DNA of 64,000 bases from Lunularia cruciata (GCA_948567375.1 OX419759.1:30357493-30421492); one strand, 5' to 3'. Counted from the first letter of the stretch, positions 33,668 to 46,583 are shown. Numbers and translations: made by a program. Notes: generated by a model not told the origin, from the letters alone.

Positions 33668-34363
33668 TGTGAGCCGGCTTGTCTCTCACTTAGGATGAAC
33701 CTCTGATGGCTATTATGGTAGCACACCATGGACTAAGAAGGCAAGGAACCCCAACTCCATCATACTCCTCTAAGGCTACCACTCCAAGACTCAAGACATT
33801 GCTCACTAGAGAACTCAATGAGAGAGAGATAGTTGCAAATGAAAAGATGATGAGTACTTCCTCACCCCTTGTTTATATACTTGTGAAATAGTTATGCACC
33901 AAAGTTACTAATTATTGGAGTAACTCAAGTTACGAGGCTAAAAGTCAAGTTAAGTCTAAAAGTATAAAGGAGTATCCATCCACATGGGCATATTCTACTA
34001 AGCATATGATCTTATCTTGACCCAAACACTAAGTCAAGAATTCCTTCACATGGGCTATCCTTGGACTATAGAAGAATCCAAAACAAAAAGGCTTGCGGGC
34101 CCAAGAGTTCTGAACTCTTTCCTCCAAGCCAAACACCTAAGAATAATACCAAGTCAACACACTAGAATCCAAATTAGTGGTGCTCATCTTTTCCACTTCC
34201 TCTATATTAAGGTCCCCTCTATCTTAGCTATGACTAAATTTAGCTAATCATGATTAATGTAGAACTATCCTTTATCTCTATATAAATAATATCTCTCAAG
34301 TACTTGTAATACCAAGCTAAATATCACAATACCACACACATGCATAAATGGGTGTTACAGTTC
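33664..34363 (-). repeat. Family-2 solo LTR with GTTC target duplication
   Basis: LTR 33668-34359 (692 bp) runs from TGTGAGCCGG to GGGTGTTACA on plus, meaning the LTR itself is in minus orientation. GTTC at 33664-33667 is repeated at 34360-34363. No internal sequence remains, as after LTR-LTR recombination. Its closest relatives are 51640-52318 and 58762-59440. Confidence 0.93.
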
Positions 34364-36475
34364 TGCCTATGTTCAAATCAGAAGCCAAGATGGCAAGAAG
34401 GTAGTGCAATTCCTCATTGTACTTGCAAACAATGAGCACAATTGGGACTACTTGAGGAGTGGTTCTCTACCTAAAGTGATAGTGGAGTTCAAGGATTTTC
34501 TCCAAGTACCACTATAGGGTGAAAATATAGTGGTACATCAAAGAAGATGCTCTTTCTTAAGAGAAGAAGTACCTTATGTACAAGAATGATGAGGTTTTCT
34601 TAGAGTGGGTTTAGTGTGTACACACAACTTGCTGATTTGCACAAAAGGGAGTGGAAAGTTGTGCAAGAACAAGAAAAGAACTAAAAAGAGTGGGGTTGAT
34701 TGATGAGAATGGGATTGTATTAGGGATATAATGGAGATATGGTTGGAGGATCCTCTAGGAGAGCTCAAGAGGATGGAGCTTGAGCATGAGCATGAGGATC
34801 AGGTGGTAGAAATACATTTGAGGGAGCTCTATGCAATGATAGAGTCCTTTTTAGGTTTTGAGGCTAGGCTAGAAACCACGTACAAGAGTGTGGAAAAAAA
34901 AAGGTCAGGCCTATAGCTGAAACTCTTCCAAGTAACTCTGATCAGCATATATAACTTGATCAAAAACAAAAGAGCTTAAGGGATCCAAATCAGATAGGTC
35001 ACAAGCTCACAAAAGTTACACTCAAGGAGTTGATGGTTGGTTCATTAGATTTTCTTCTACCAACGGAGGAGAAAAGGTTCTGAGAGATGTTGAGTCTGCA
35101 TGGAAAAGCTTTCTCTTTTGAGCTTTCTGAAATTGGGTGTGTAGATCCAAGTGTTGTGGCTCCAATGATCATCTTTACGGTTTTACATGCACCTTGGAAC
35201 TTGAGACCGATTTCAATACCTAGAGCTTACATGCCATAACTTATGGATCTCTTGAAGGAGAAAACTAATGCAAAGATCCTAGAACCATCATTTGTACCTT
35301 ATTCTAGTCATTGGTTTACAATGCCTAAGAAGAATGGAGCTATTAGATTCATTCAAGATATGCAACCAATGAATTGAATAACAATTAGGAATATGGGGAT
35401 AGGGCCAATTGTTGGAGAATTTGTTGAAGCTTTTGCGGGTAGAGCCATATATTCTTTGAGAGATCAACATTTTGGTTATGACCAATTCAAACTTGCCAAA
35501 GGGAGTAGAGACATTACCACAATGAGGACACCATTGGGATTGATAAAGATGTGCAGTTTTCCACAAGGAGCAACAAATTCTGTTGCATATATCATGAACA
35601 AAATGACAAGTTCTTAGGGAGTTCATTCCAGAGAAGACAATGCCTTTTATGGATGATATTCCAATAAAAGGGTGCATAGAGGAAGAGAAGGATGAAGTAA
35701 TAGATCAGAAGGGGTGTCATAAGTTTGTAGTTGATCATATTTTAGATTGTGATCAGATCTTGTCCCGGCTTGAGGAGATTCATTTGACCTTATTGGGTGC
35801 TGAATCCAACTTTGGGGTTGGAGAGGTGGTCATTGTTGGGCATTTATGTGGATAGTTTGGTCTCAAACCTGATCCAAGCAAGGTGGATGAAATTCAACTA
35901 ATGAAGGATACATGCAACTCACCAACAGAAGTGAGGAGATTTTTGGAAGCTTCTGTATTTTATCATGTGTGGATTCCGCACTTTGCACATGTAGCATATC
36001 CTCTCTATAATTTATTGTGGAAATATCAGAAGTTTAGATGGGAGGAAAGACACACAAAAGTGATTTAGAAGCTGAAAAAATTGCTGTCTTCTCCACCTAT
36101 ACTATGATGGATCAGCTATGACAACAACAAACCCGTAATACTCACTATTGATATTAGTTCCATATCTATTGGTTGGGCGGTAAAACAAGATGATGAAGAT
36201 GGGAAATGCTATGCTGTATGTTGCTGAGTGAGTGCCAAAGAGTCCACCCTTAGGGTTAAGTGAGAGCTATGGAGATTGGTTAAACAACAACAATCAAGTC
36301 GGAGAAGGACTACTTGATTGGTGCACCAGTTATAGTGGAGACAATTGTTTGCCACTATTGGGTATAATAACCAATTGTAGTACCCCATACATTGTAATGC
36401 TCAAGTGGATAACATACATCAAGTCCTTGAATCTTGATTTTTGACACATAATAAGCAAGGATAATCTTATAGTTA
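34364..36475 (+). pseudogene. pol: Protease end, RT and RNase H of the family-3 element
   Basis: RT starts near 35030. Seen are HAPWNLRPISIP, FVPYSSHWFTMPKKNGAIRF, YDQFKLAKGSRDITTMRTPLGL, FPQGATNS and the catalytic MPFMDDIP (an FxDD form) at about 35640. The thumb and RNase H follow with VRRFLEASVFYHVWIPHFAHVA and 'DIS...IGW'. Stops interrupt every 60 to 100 codons. The lineage is gypsy but distinct from families 1 and 2; substrate and role are as usual for RT-RNase H. Confidence 0.75.
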
Positions 36476-36477
36476 AT

Positions 36478-37600
36478 ATGCTTTCTCGGGCTAAGTATCA
36501 AGATGAGGAGTTGATGATTGACAATATCAGAGCTATCAGCACTACTTCCTTCTTGAAGGCTCAAGTGGGAGAGTATGAGTGGCCCAAGTTCTTCATGGAG
36601 GAGCTTTATGAAGGAGAATGGCTGGATATTGGATGTTACCTTACCTCCTTAACCAAGCAACCAATGTGGAATGACGCTTGGTACAAACAACTGAGGCAAA
36701 AAGCATACAACTACCTTTTGGAAGGGATCTATTTGTGGAAGAAAGCTAAACAGAGTGGTGAGCTTCCACAATGAGCTTTGTGCAAGGAGGAGACCAAGAA
36801 GCTACTTATCAGAAAATTCCATGAGAGTTTGTGGGCAGGGCATAGGGGTATTTATGCTGCTTTTTCTAAACTGAAGGAGAAGTATTGGTGGTGTAATATG
36901 TATAGAGATGTAGTTCAGTTTGTGAAGAGTGAACCGGGTCATCCACCTATTGTGAAAGCCATTGTGAAAGCATGCCAAGGGAGAGTGAAAGGGTGGCCAA
37001 GGCTCTTGCCATTTGCTCTATGGGTAGATCGCACCATTCATAGTTCAATAATTGGCTACATGCCAATGGAGTTGATGCATGGGCAAAAACCAATTATATC
37101 AATCGTGGAACAAATACCCACTTGGACTATCATACCTTGGGAAGATCACATATCTAGGGAGGAGCTTCTAGTACTCAGGATTTGTCAATGGAAGAAAAAG
37201 CTAGAGGATGTTGAACTAGCAATTGAAACGCTTAAGAAAGCACAACTTGGAAATAAGGAAAAATTTGACAAAAGTCACCGCTTGAGGCCAAGAGATATTT
37301 AAGAAGGAGATTGGCTGCTAGTCTATAATAATAGTCTAGATAACAAACATAATGCTATGAGGAAGTTCTCAAAGTGTTGGTTTGGACCTTATGTGGTTGT
37401 TAGTGTGTTGGATAATGCTATTTACTCTCTTTGAGAGTTAGATTGGTGCAAACTGAATGTTCCAATTCTAGGAAAGAGTGTCAAGCTCTTCAAACAACAA
37501 GAAGAAACGTTGAACATGGAAGAAGTTAGCAAAGCATTTGATCTCTTTTAGTTCCAAGATGAAGATCTATTGCTAGAGGATGACGAGTCTAATCAATCAA
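36478..37600 (+). pseudogene. Integrase of the family-3 element with core deletion
   Basis: The RNase H to integrase connector is at 36478-36774. The zinc finger begins with FHESLWAGHRG and KYWWCNMYRDV (36778-36930), but the CxxC pair and the first two catalytic Asp regions are missing. After FVKS the frame jumps to PPIVKAIVKACQGRVKGWPRLLPFALW, normally found beyond the core, then to 'GYMPMELMHG'. The open frame 36778-37302 is continuous across the join, so the deletion is in frame. A GPY-type tail (CWFGPYVVVSV, about 37375-37410) follows. No chromodomain. Confidence 0.7.
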
Positions 37601-37682
37601 ATGAGGAGGTGATATGACTACAACCAAAACATCTGGTCTGATCAATTGGTGCATAATGAAGAATGCAAAGGTTTAGAGGAGG

Positions 37683-38008
37683 TGGATATCATGTTGTGGT
37701 TTGCATAGCACATAAAAAAGTAAATTGGTGTGATTTATCTCCGTAAAGATGGAGTGGGTTGTATGACGAATCCCATGGTTGAATTATTGCTTGAAAGCAA
37801 TCTATATACATGTATATGATTGGCCATATGGATTATGGTCTTATCTTCTTTGAAGGCTCTTATATATATAGGTGGTAGAGAGTTGCAAGGAAGGTGTGTT
37901 TTAGTTGGAGGAGTCTTGAGCAAGAGGAGGACGTTGAGAGTGAGAGTTGTAGCAAAGCGTGGAGGTCAGGTGTAAGAGAGAGCAATTGAGTAGGAGATGT
38001 CCCATGCT
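37683..38008 (+). repeat. 3' LTR of the family-3 element
   Basis: Begins TGGATATCATGTTG after a purine tract (AAAGGTTTAGAGGAGG). Co-linear with 31097-31464 but lacking the right arm of the inverted repeat. The end is approximate. Confidence 0.65.
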
Positions 38009-39601
38009 CCCAATCTGCCACTCCTAAATCCTTTTGTCGTCAAGCTTTAAAATTTACACCACAACAGCTTATGAGATTGGATGGTGATGCATTCTGGGGC
38101 GGTATTCATGAAGTCTATGATGGGAGACTCAGATCCTATTGTCATTCTGGTGCTTACTTATGAGAAAGTTGAGGACTTGATAATTTATATGCTTTTTTAG
38201 ATGGAGAATGACTCAATTTTTCTCATGAGCTTCAAGGTGGAGTTGTGGGGTCTACTTGTCAAAAAGTGAAGAGGTTAAATGACAAATTCCAAGAGATTGG
38301 GTCCAAGGGGAGAATTTGGGGACCATCAAAGGAGTTTGGGGAAGACATTCAAGGAGAAGAGACCATGTTTGGGGAAAGGAGTTGGTAGGCCACAATTTAA
38401 ATACTAAAATTGAGTGCTTGAGCCAATTCTCTAGGAGATATGATTGATTAAATCAAGGAGGGGGTTAGATTCATACCCAAGAGCATAAAATAAATGATTC
38501 AAAGAGCTTAATAAGACATCTTCATGATCTATCAGTTGGGTTAGAGAGTTAACGGATTGCTTGTATTGCTAAGTTCAAGAAATTGTAGGGTTTAATTGAT
38601 CTCAAATTAGATCTAGCCAATTGAAGTTGGAGCTTTGGAAAATGAGGAGTTAGAGATGATGATAATCAAGTTGAAGATTTGGTCACTCCTCAATTTGTGG
38701 TCTGAATCACCTTGTGAAAATTTCTAAGCTTTTTGGTGGCTGCGGTTTGCACTTCTATGAAAAGATTTTATGTGAATTCATCAAATAGACAATTCAAGGT
38801 CTTGGATCAAGCATACTTAGGTTTGTAGAGCTCACAAGTTAGCCCAGCTCAAAAATTGATCCAAATCTAGGGTTTGGGTTGGACTAGGGTACTAAAATTT
38901 ACAAAGGTTTAGAAAAGGGCACAACTAGCTATTGTGAAAATTTTAGTTGACTTTGGGTCCATGGAGAGTGAGAGCTGATGCAATAAATCTATTGAAAATA
39001 TTATTGTAAGCTCAATAGAGCATTTCTATCTTTAATCATAATTGAATGTCAATTCTCCTATTTGTGTATCTATGATTGAGGTTTTTAGGTTTCTAGAGTG
39101 TTTTTGAGGATTTAGTGCACCTTTGATCTAAAAATTTGGGGAAAGCTACCCAAAACCAGGTGCAAACCCTAAATTAGGGATTTCAAAATTAGAGTGAAAA
39201 CAACATAAAACTGGTCATATTTGAGAGTTTGTCAAGGAACCTATATTGATCAAATTGAATTTTATTTTATATCATTGAAAAGCTTATCTCACAAGCTTTC
39301 TATTGAATCCTAAAATCCTAGAATAAAAGTTACAGAGAAAGTTATGCCCATCTAATTTATATAGAATATTCCTCATAAAAAATATATAGGATTATCCCAC
39401 TTGGAGTACAAATTGGCTGAAGGCTAAAGTACATATTGGAGGAAGCTTGGAGTACAAGTTGAAATTAGCTTGATGACAAAGCAAGTGGACTCTAAAGCTC
39501 AATTTTGTCAAAAAGCACAAAGTGTTGTTGAATTCTTGTGATTGAATCCTCTCCATGCTTGCATGCTTGTTTGTACATATAATTGGTTTGGATAGGTGTG
39601 C
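38009..39601. other. Unassigned block between nested elements
   Basis: AT-rich; I recognise no protein, LTR or repeat. With 48408-48689 it forms one block of about 1.9 kb that was split by the family-2 element at 39602. It is not chromovirus B sequence, so another insertion or a rearrangement brought it here. Confidence 0.4.
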
Positions 39602-40284
39602 TTTAACACCTATTTGTGCATGTATGTGGTATTGTGATATTTAGTTTGGTATTACAAGTACTTGAGAAATATTATTTATAAAGAGATAAAGGATAATTCT
39701 ACCTTAGTCACAATTAGCTAAATTTAGTCATAGCTAAGATAAAGCGGATCTTACTTTTGAGAAAGTAGAAAAGATGAGCACCACTATTTTGGATTCTAGT
39801 GTATTTACTTGGTATTATTCCTTATGTGTTTGACTTTGAGGAAAGAGTTGAGAACTCTTGGACCCACAAGCTTTTTTTTTTGGATTCTTCTATGGTCCAA
39901 GGATAGTCCATGTGACGGATAGTCCTTGACTTAGTGGTTGGGTCAAAATAAGACCATATGCTTAAGAGAATATTCCCATGAGTATGGATATTCATTTAGC
40001 TTTTTGAATTTTAGCCTAATAACTTGAATTACTCTAGTGATTAGTAACTTTGGTACGTAACTATTTCACAAGTATTTAAACTAGGAGTGAAGAGGTACTC
40101 ATCATCCTTTCATTTGCAACTATCTCTCTCTCATTGAGTTCTCTAGTGAGCAATGTCTTGAGTCTTGGAGTCTTAGCCTTGGAAGAGTATGATGGAATTG
40201 GTATTCTTTGTCTTCTTAGTCCATGGTGCATTACCATAATAGCCATCAAAGGTTCATTTTGAGTGAAAGACAAGCTGGCTCATA
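39602..40284 (+). repeat. 5' LTR of the old family-2 element
   Basis: Starts TTTAACACCTATT (TG mutated to TT) and ends GCTGGCTCATA. 683 bp, matching 47719-48407. Confidence 0.9.
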
Positions 40285-40287
40285 TAT

Positions 40288-40305
40288 TGGCTTTGTTGTC
40301 GGGAC
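40288..40305 (+). other. Primer-binding site of the old family-2 element
   Basis: TGGCTTTGTTGTCGGGAC, a decayed form of the young copy's site, which resembles the complement of tRNA-Asp. Confidence 0.6.
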
Positions 40306-40323
40306 CTCTCTAGAAGACACAAA

Positions 40324-41611
40324 AATGTTCCACGTATTAACTAGAAGGAGGCTATGAGAGCTCACTTGGAGAGAGCATTAAGGGAAGAGATGGTTGAGTT
40401 TATGCTAAAGTTAAGGGAGAACTTGGATCCATTTTTATACCCTATAGTTCATTATGATGTCTTTGAGATGATATTGTACATCTTGTACACAAGATTTGGA
40501 GAGATTGTGTGAAGTGGATTGCAAATTTTGGAGATTAGGGTGATTTTGGACAAAATATCTAGGGCAATTTTGTGATTTGGACTTGAAATTTCTCCATATG
40601 ATAGATTAGGCTATCCTGCGATTAGCACACTTGAAATTATTATGAGAGCTAGTACACGGATTGAACTAGAATTTTGAAACTTGATAGGGTAATTGCTCCT
40701 GTAATTGTATGCTCTTTAGAAAATTGTACATAGTCTGCCATTTCTTTAGTTTTCAATGGATTTTTATAAAACTTTTCAAGAAAATTGAGTGTCTAGTATT
40801 CTACCTTTTGGCTCAAGAATTAGAGGAGGATAATTTTTGCACAAAAATTTATGAGTTTTTAAAGTGAGAGTGGTGGTTTTTAGACCAAATCTGAAATATG
40901 TGTGCTGAAAAAAGTGCTTAGGTCCAATGGTTTGATAAAAAGATCTAAAAGTTTGCAAGGGAGGATGCCCTAAAGTTTTTATCAACTGTGAAAGATTTCA
41001 AAGGATTGTGACATACTAGTTGAGAGATTTTAGTAACATTGTGAGGAGTGGTCAATTCTGTAGAGTTGAGGTCTCATTCATGAGGAGTGTGAGAGCAACA
41101 AAAAGCATGTTTGAGTATTTAGACTCATCTTGGGAACATGGAGTGTAACCAAGAATGGAAATTGAGGCTATGAAAGGCTCCCCAAGGGTTTAAGGTGATT
41201 GTAAGGGTGGATTTGAGGAAAAAAGAGTTCAGAATTGAATTTGAAGAGAGTGTTCAGAGGATCCAAAAACCTACACCACTTGGAGGAAAGACTGAGTTTG
41301 AATGCTTTTTGTGTGGACAGAAGTGATACAAAGCAAGTTCATGTCCATTGATCTTTGAGAGAAAGAGATTGAGAGAAAGGAGAAGTTTACTTGACTTGGG
41401 TTTGCATGTTGGACCTTCTTCACCAAGATTGGGAGGAAGAAGATCTAAGACCAAGAAGTTGTGTGAATTTTGTGGAATGGAAGGACTTCCAAAAGGACAT
41501 GAGTGTAGTGGAGTAAAAGAAATTTTGGAGACGTTGGTGAAAGATCTTGGAGAGAGTCTTATTACAACTACAGAAATACTACCACCTTCATCAATTAGTT
41601 CTCAAGGTTAA
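40324..41611 (+). pseudogene. Leader ORFs of the old family-2 element
   Basis: Corresponds to the two minus-strand leader frames of the young copy (58550-58720 and 57429-57926). The second part, about 41115-41611, keeps ECFLCGQK, then a stop and Tyr where the young copy has Gly-His, then KASSCP. It also keeps the distal CEFCGMEGLPKGHEC motif inside an open frame at 41348-41611. Conservation of this region between two copies of different age shows it is a regular part of the family. Confidence 0.6.
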
Positions 41612-41828
41612 TGATAGAAATAATCATTCAACTTATGGATAAACTATCCATGAGAGTTTGATTAATATGCACTCTAAGATTTGATGTTACTATAGAATAA
41701 CTTGAATCTTTTGAATTTGCTAGGGTGGATTATTCTCAAATGGTGTTAGTCATGTACATACTCTATTAGTTATAGAATGAGAGAAATGAAAAAAAATTGA
41801 GAGAAAAGAGAAAGATAGGAGGAGCTAA

Positions 41829-43400
41829 GATAGGGAAACTTCCAATTTTCTTTGGCAAGGATGGTAAAGTGTGGAGGCCTTTGTGAGAGACTTCAAGAGA
41901 GCTTTCATAGGAAAAAATGAGAGGAGGAAAATAAGTGGGTCTCATCCCTGATTTCTTTGAAGTTGCAACACTTACATGGTATGAGTCAGAATACCAAAAG
42001 AGATAGAGAAGATAGATGGGCAAGAATAGTCTTAGGAGAGTTTGACTTCAACACTCATTGAGAACTTCCCCTCAAATGAGAGTTATGAGAGATTGATGAG
42101 TGAGGTTATCTTTCTCAAATAAGGAGATGAAGAGAAAGTGAGAGTCTATGTAAAAAGAGTGGAGAAGTTAGAGTCCAGATTTTGTATAGTGTTGAGGAAG
42201 GGCGGGGATGATGTGGAGATTAATATGATTGGCATAGGAGCCATGTTCACCAATAATTTTGTGAGAGAGACCAAAAATAAGAAGCAAGGTGAGATATGAG
42301 AAACCTTCTTCCAAAGTTGAAGCTATCAAGATTGCAATTTGTATGGAAGAGAGTTTGGAAGGAGATGAGAGTGATTTGGTGGTGAAGGACGTTGTGCATC
42401 CTCCTCATGGCTACAAGTATGGTGGAACTTTAGAAAATTTGGTGGCAAGGGTTGCACCACAAGTAATAGTTGCTCCAGTTCTTGCACTTCTACCAAAAGA
42501 TCCACTTCAAACCATCATAGAACAACTTACAGATCTCAAGATCAATGTGGTGCAACTATTGGGAGACAAGAGAGGTGGATCAAAATGTAGGAAGAGGGCC
42601 TAGGAGTTATGGAAGCTATCCATATAGAGGAGGCCAACTAGCCAACAATTTCAATGATAAAAATTGTTTTGGTTGTGGAGGATGAGGCTATATCCAAAAG
42701 AATTGCCCAAATTCTACTTATCATGGAGGAAGGAGTTATGAGAGAGCGGATAGAGAGAAAGAAGGAGGTAGTGAAACCCAAGTAGCTCCTAATTCAAAGA
42801 AAGGTAAGGGGAGAGCATCCATAGATGTGGTTGAGAGCAAGTATGAGAAAGGAAAGTGCTCAAACTCCAAGGATCTTAATTTGGAGCTTTTGGCACAAAA
42901 GAAGAAGAAAGCTCAGTTTGAAGGTGTACACTCTTCTCAAGGATACTCTTATGTCTACTAGGAGCACTTGCACCTGAACACCATCAACAAAAAAGACTCC
43001 AAGGAAGAATTTGGGGATGGAGGACTTCTTGATCTAAAAATAACAATAAAACTACAATGTGTTGGAGGATGTTGGTAGTCATAAGGCTAACATTACAATC
43101 GGTCAACTGATTGCTTTGAACCCTACCTTGAGAAAGGAGCTTAAAGGTGATTTGAGTGCTACAAGGAGAAAAAGAAAGAAGAAGGCAAAAGCTTCAATAT
43201 TAATGGGGTTGGTGGATGCCAAACCAGCACCATATGAGGCTTGTGAATATACCTCCAAGATTGATGTGAGAATGAGTGGTCACAACATCAAGGATGCATT
43301 GGTTGATGGAGGATCAGCAATGAATGCCATGGTAGAAAGGTTGATGAAGAAGTTGGGTATGATACACTCTAGACCTTCAACATTTGTGGTGAGCATGGCA
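41829..43400 (+). pseudogene. gag: gag and protease of the old family-2 element
   Basis: The start codon is ATA where the young copy has ATG. Capsid sequence is recognisable (LPVFFGKDG-like start; frame 42289-42603). The knuckle at about 42664 reads NCFGCGG, stop, GYIQKNCP, so the His ligand is Tyr. Protease keeps ALVDGGSAMNAM near 43295. Confidence 0.75.
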
Positions 43401-46251
43401 AACAAGCAACAAATTTGACCAGTAGGGGTGATGGATAAGGTGGTAGTTTCAATTATGGGAGTTCAAAATCTCATGACTGTCCAAGTCTTGAAGGATTCAA
43501 GCTTTGATTTGCTTCTTGGGAGGCTATGGTTGAGAGCAACACACACAACTGATTGATGATACAAGGGTACTTGAAGATTGGACCATTAAACCATAGAGTC
43601 AGAGTTCCACTCACTAACACCACCAACACTTTATATTCAGATACACCATCTTCTGAATATTGAGAATCAAATTCAAAAGAAGGAGCTTTAGGTGTGGACA
43701 CAAGCATGGAGGAGAAGACTTCCACAAAGGAGGATGAATCTGAATCTGATTCTAATTCAGATGTGTATACCTTGTGTGCTATGGATTTTTCACCTAAGCG
43801 AGAGGTTTTGAAGGACCCAAATAAATCACCATCAACACTTGAGGAGTTAGAGAGGAGGTTATCTACCCTCAAGTATGGTTCAAATATTACCAAGGAGGAG
43901 AAGGTAAGATCTGAAGAGATTTTTTGCAAGTTCATCCATATGTTTGCAAGTTCATCCATATGTTTGCTTTGCTTTACAAGGATATAAAGGAAGTCACCTT
44001 GGAGGAGCACAAGATTGAGGTGGAGTCACATGTAAGACCAGTCCACCAAAAGCAAAGTCACATAAGTCCACCAATATCTTTGGTTGTGAAAAAGGAGATT
44101 GATAAGCTCAAGGAGGCCAGATTTATCTTTGAAGTGTAGAATTCAAAATGATTGTCTCCAGTTGTGATTGTGAAGAAGAAGAATGGAAAGTTTTGGGTAT
44201 GTGTGGATTACAAGAAGCTCAATGTTGTTATTAAGGACTATTACACTTTTCTATTCATTGATGAGATCTTGGAGGAGGTTGTAGGTCATGAGAGGTACAA
44301 TTTTGGAGATGGTTATAGTTGGTATAACCAAATCAAGATTGCACCAAAGCATCAACAACTCACCATATTCACCACACCTTGGAAGACTTATGCTTTCAAG
44401 ATCATGCCTTTTAAGCTTTACAATGCTCCTGCCACATTCCAATGGTTCATGAACATGGTGTTTGAACCTTTCATTGGGAAATTTATGAGAGACTTCACTG
44501 ATGACTTTTGTGTCTCTAGGAGCAAGGAGGAGCACTTTGAGCACTTGATCAAGGTCTTGCAACACTTAGATGAAGCAAATGCATCACTCAACCCATAGAA
44601 GTGCATTTTTGGTTGTGGAGAAGGTCTACTTTTAAGGCAAATAATCTCCAAGGATGGAATAGCAATTGATCTTGAGAAGGTGGGGAAAATCTCATACCTT
44701 CTATTCCCTTCAAGCTTGACAAAGTTATACCAATTCTTGGGGATGGTGGGGTACTATATGAGGTTCATCTTCTCATTTTCCAACAAGGCTTATGAATTGA
44801 CTATCTACATGAAGAAAGGTGTAGAATAAATGGTGATTTAGAAGACAAGGAGGCTCTCAAAGCTTTTGAGGAGCTCAAGAAATCCTTGCTGTAGCTCCAA
44901 TTCTTGTTAAACCTAATTGAAGTAAGCCTTTCATCCTTTACACTAATGCTTCCAATGTAGCTATAGAATGCACTCTTAGTCAAGTAGACCATGATGGACA
45001 TGATCATCCAATAGCTTATGCTAATAGGCAGATGGTTTCAATAAAAAAGAAGTACTCTATTACAAAGAGAGAAGGGTTTGTAGTGATCTTTGGTCTAAAA
45101 TTTTATACACTACTTGATTGGAGGGAAAGCCACCATTATCATAGATCACAAGGCTTTGAAGTACATCTTCAACAAGCCTAATGTGGAAGGGAGGCTAGCA
45201 AGGTGGATGATACTCTTGTTTGAGTATAACTACACCATTAAAGATAGGCCAAGGAAGAAGTATGCAAATGCTGATTTGTTATCTAGGGCCTATGATCATG
45301 ATGGAGATGAACCAATGGATGATTCCTTCCTGGATTAGGAGCTCATGGCAATCTCAGTCACTAGGTTCCAATGAAGTACAATGAGATTGTGGACTTTGTT
45401 ACAAGAAGTAGCTATCCAAAAGGATGCATGCTAGGGAGAGGAAGGCCCTTGTAGCAAGATCTAGACCTTATACAATGGTGGAGGATATTCTTTTTCACGA
45501 AGGAGCAGATGGTCTACTTTGAAGAGCAGTGGGTAAGGAAGAGTCTATCTTACTCATAAAGGAGTTTCATGAAGGTTTAGTGTGTGGAGGATATTTGTTA
45601 GGAAAGGTGACTACTTTCAAGATTCTAGATGTAGTTTACCATTGGAGAGTGAATTTCAAGGATTGTCTTGAGTATTGCAAAACTTGTCAAGTTTATCAAG
45701 CTTTTTCTAGAAATTCTACATCCACTCCACCACTTAGATCAATTCCATTGCTAAGGCCTTTTGAGAAGTGGAGAATTGATTTTGTAGGTCCTTTCAATAG
45801 AACCCCAAGGAACAATTGCTATATTGTGATAGTTATTGATTATCTTACCAAGTGGGTTAAGGCTAGACCATTAAGGGACAAGAATGAAGATGAATTTAGG
45901 AGATTTCCTTATGAATATATTATACTAGGTTTTGGTGCCCTTTGGAGTTGGTTTTTGATAGAGGAGGAGAGTTTACAAGAAACATTACTATAGCCATGCA
46001 ATGACATTTCTCTATCACACATAGAGTAACTACATCCTATAAGCTAAATTCCAATGGCTTGGCAAAGAGAACCAATCAAACCTTGTGCATGATGTTGGCC
46101 AAAGATGCAAAAATAGAAAGAGCTAAACATCATTGGGACAAGAGGATTCATACAGTTTTGTGAGAGTATAGGGTAACCATGAAGACTTCCACCAGACATT
46201 CTCCCTTTCAATTGGTATATGTGTATTTCAAATGGTATTGAGTCTACCTTA
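43401..46251 (+). pseudogene. pol: pol of the old family-2 element
   Basis: RT open stretch 44152-44598 has VCVDYKKLN and the catalytic FTDD (one residue changed from FIDD). RNase H has TNAS for TDAS. Integrase 45529-45993 keeps the second part of the zinc finger and IDFVGPF, with a frameshift before the second Asp. Many stops are single transitions relative to the young copy. Confidence 0.8.
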
Positions 46252-46571
46252 AATATGTAAAATTGTCCATTATTAAATTATTATATACTAAATTGGTATA
46301 GCTAGAGGTGAGCCAATGGCAACCAATAGACCTAAGGTCTTGTATTGATGGGTCAATCCTGCCCATGATGTATGATGTCAATCATTAAGAACACAAAGTT
46401 TCCATGATCCGTGAAAAAGAAATGATAGAGCCGCTTGCCAATTCTTCTTGTTGATTTGTAGAAAAGAAAAGGCACATATCGCTGCTATGTTGGGCCCCCT
46501 ATTCTCTTTATGGGGTTCATAGGAGCTATTTTGTGAGAGTTTTAAGAGGCTGGCTAGCAATGTGTGTAATC
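46252..46571. other. ~320-bp insertion of unknown origin in the family-2 integrase
   Basis: The young copy joins the codons for STLP directly, but here they are split between 46251 and 46572. The insert has higher GC in its second half (about 46420-46560), including GGGCCCCC. A 60-codon minus-strand frame (46378-46560) crosses it, but I recognise no protein. No clear terminal repeats or duplication were found. Confidence 0.5.
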
Positions 46572-46583
46572 TCCCTATTCATT

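Larger units (their letters stand above)
31097..38008 (+). mobile_element. Family-3 Ty3/gypsy element, degenerate
   Basis: LTR-like ends at 31097-31464 and 37683-38008 share the start 'tatcatgttgtggtt' and a long co-linear stretch. Between them lie gag, a protease, RT, RNase H, part of integrase and a GPY-type tail. It is interrupted by a family-2 solo LTR (33668-34359). I see no standard primer site and no matching target duplication. Integrase lacks most of its catalytic core. Confidence 0.8.

Noticed and set aside
46378-46560. Plastid or mitochondrial gene fragment
   Set aside because: Base composition suggested organelle DNA, but neither strand gave a protein I could recognise.
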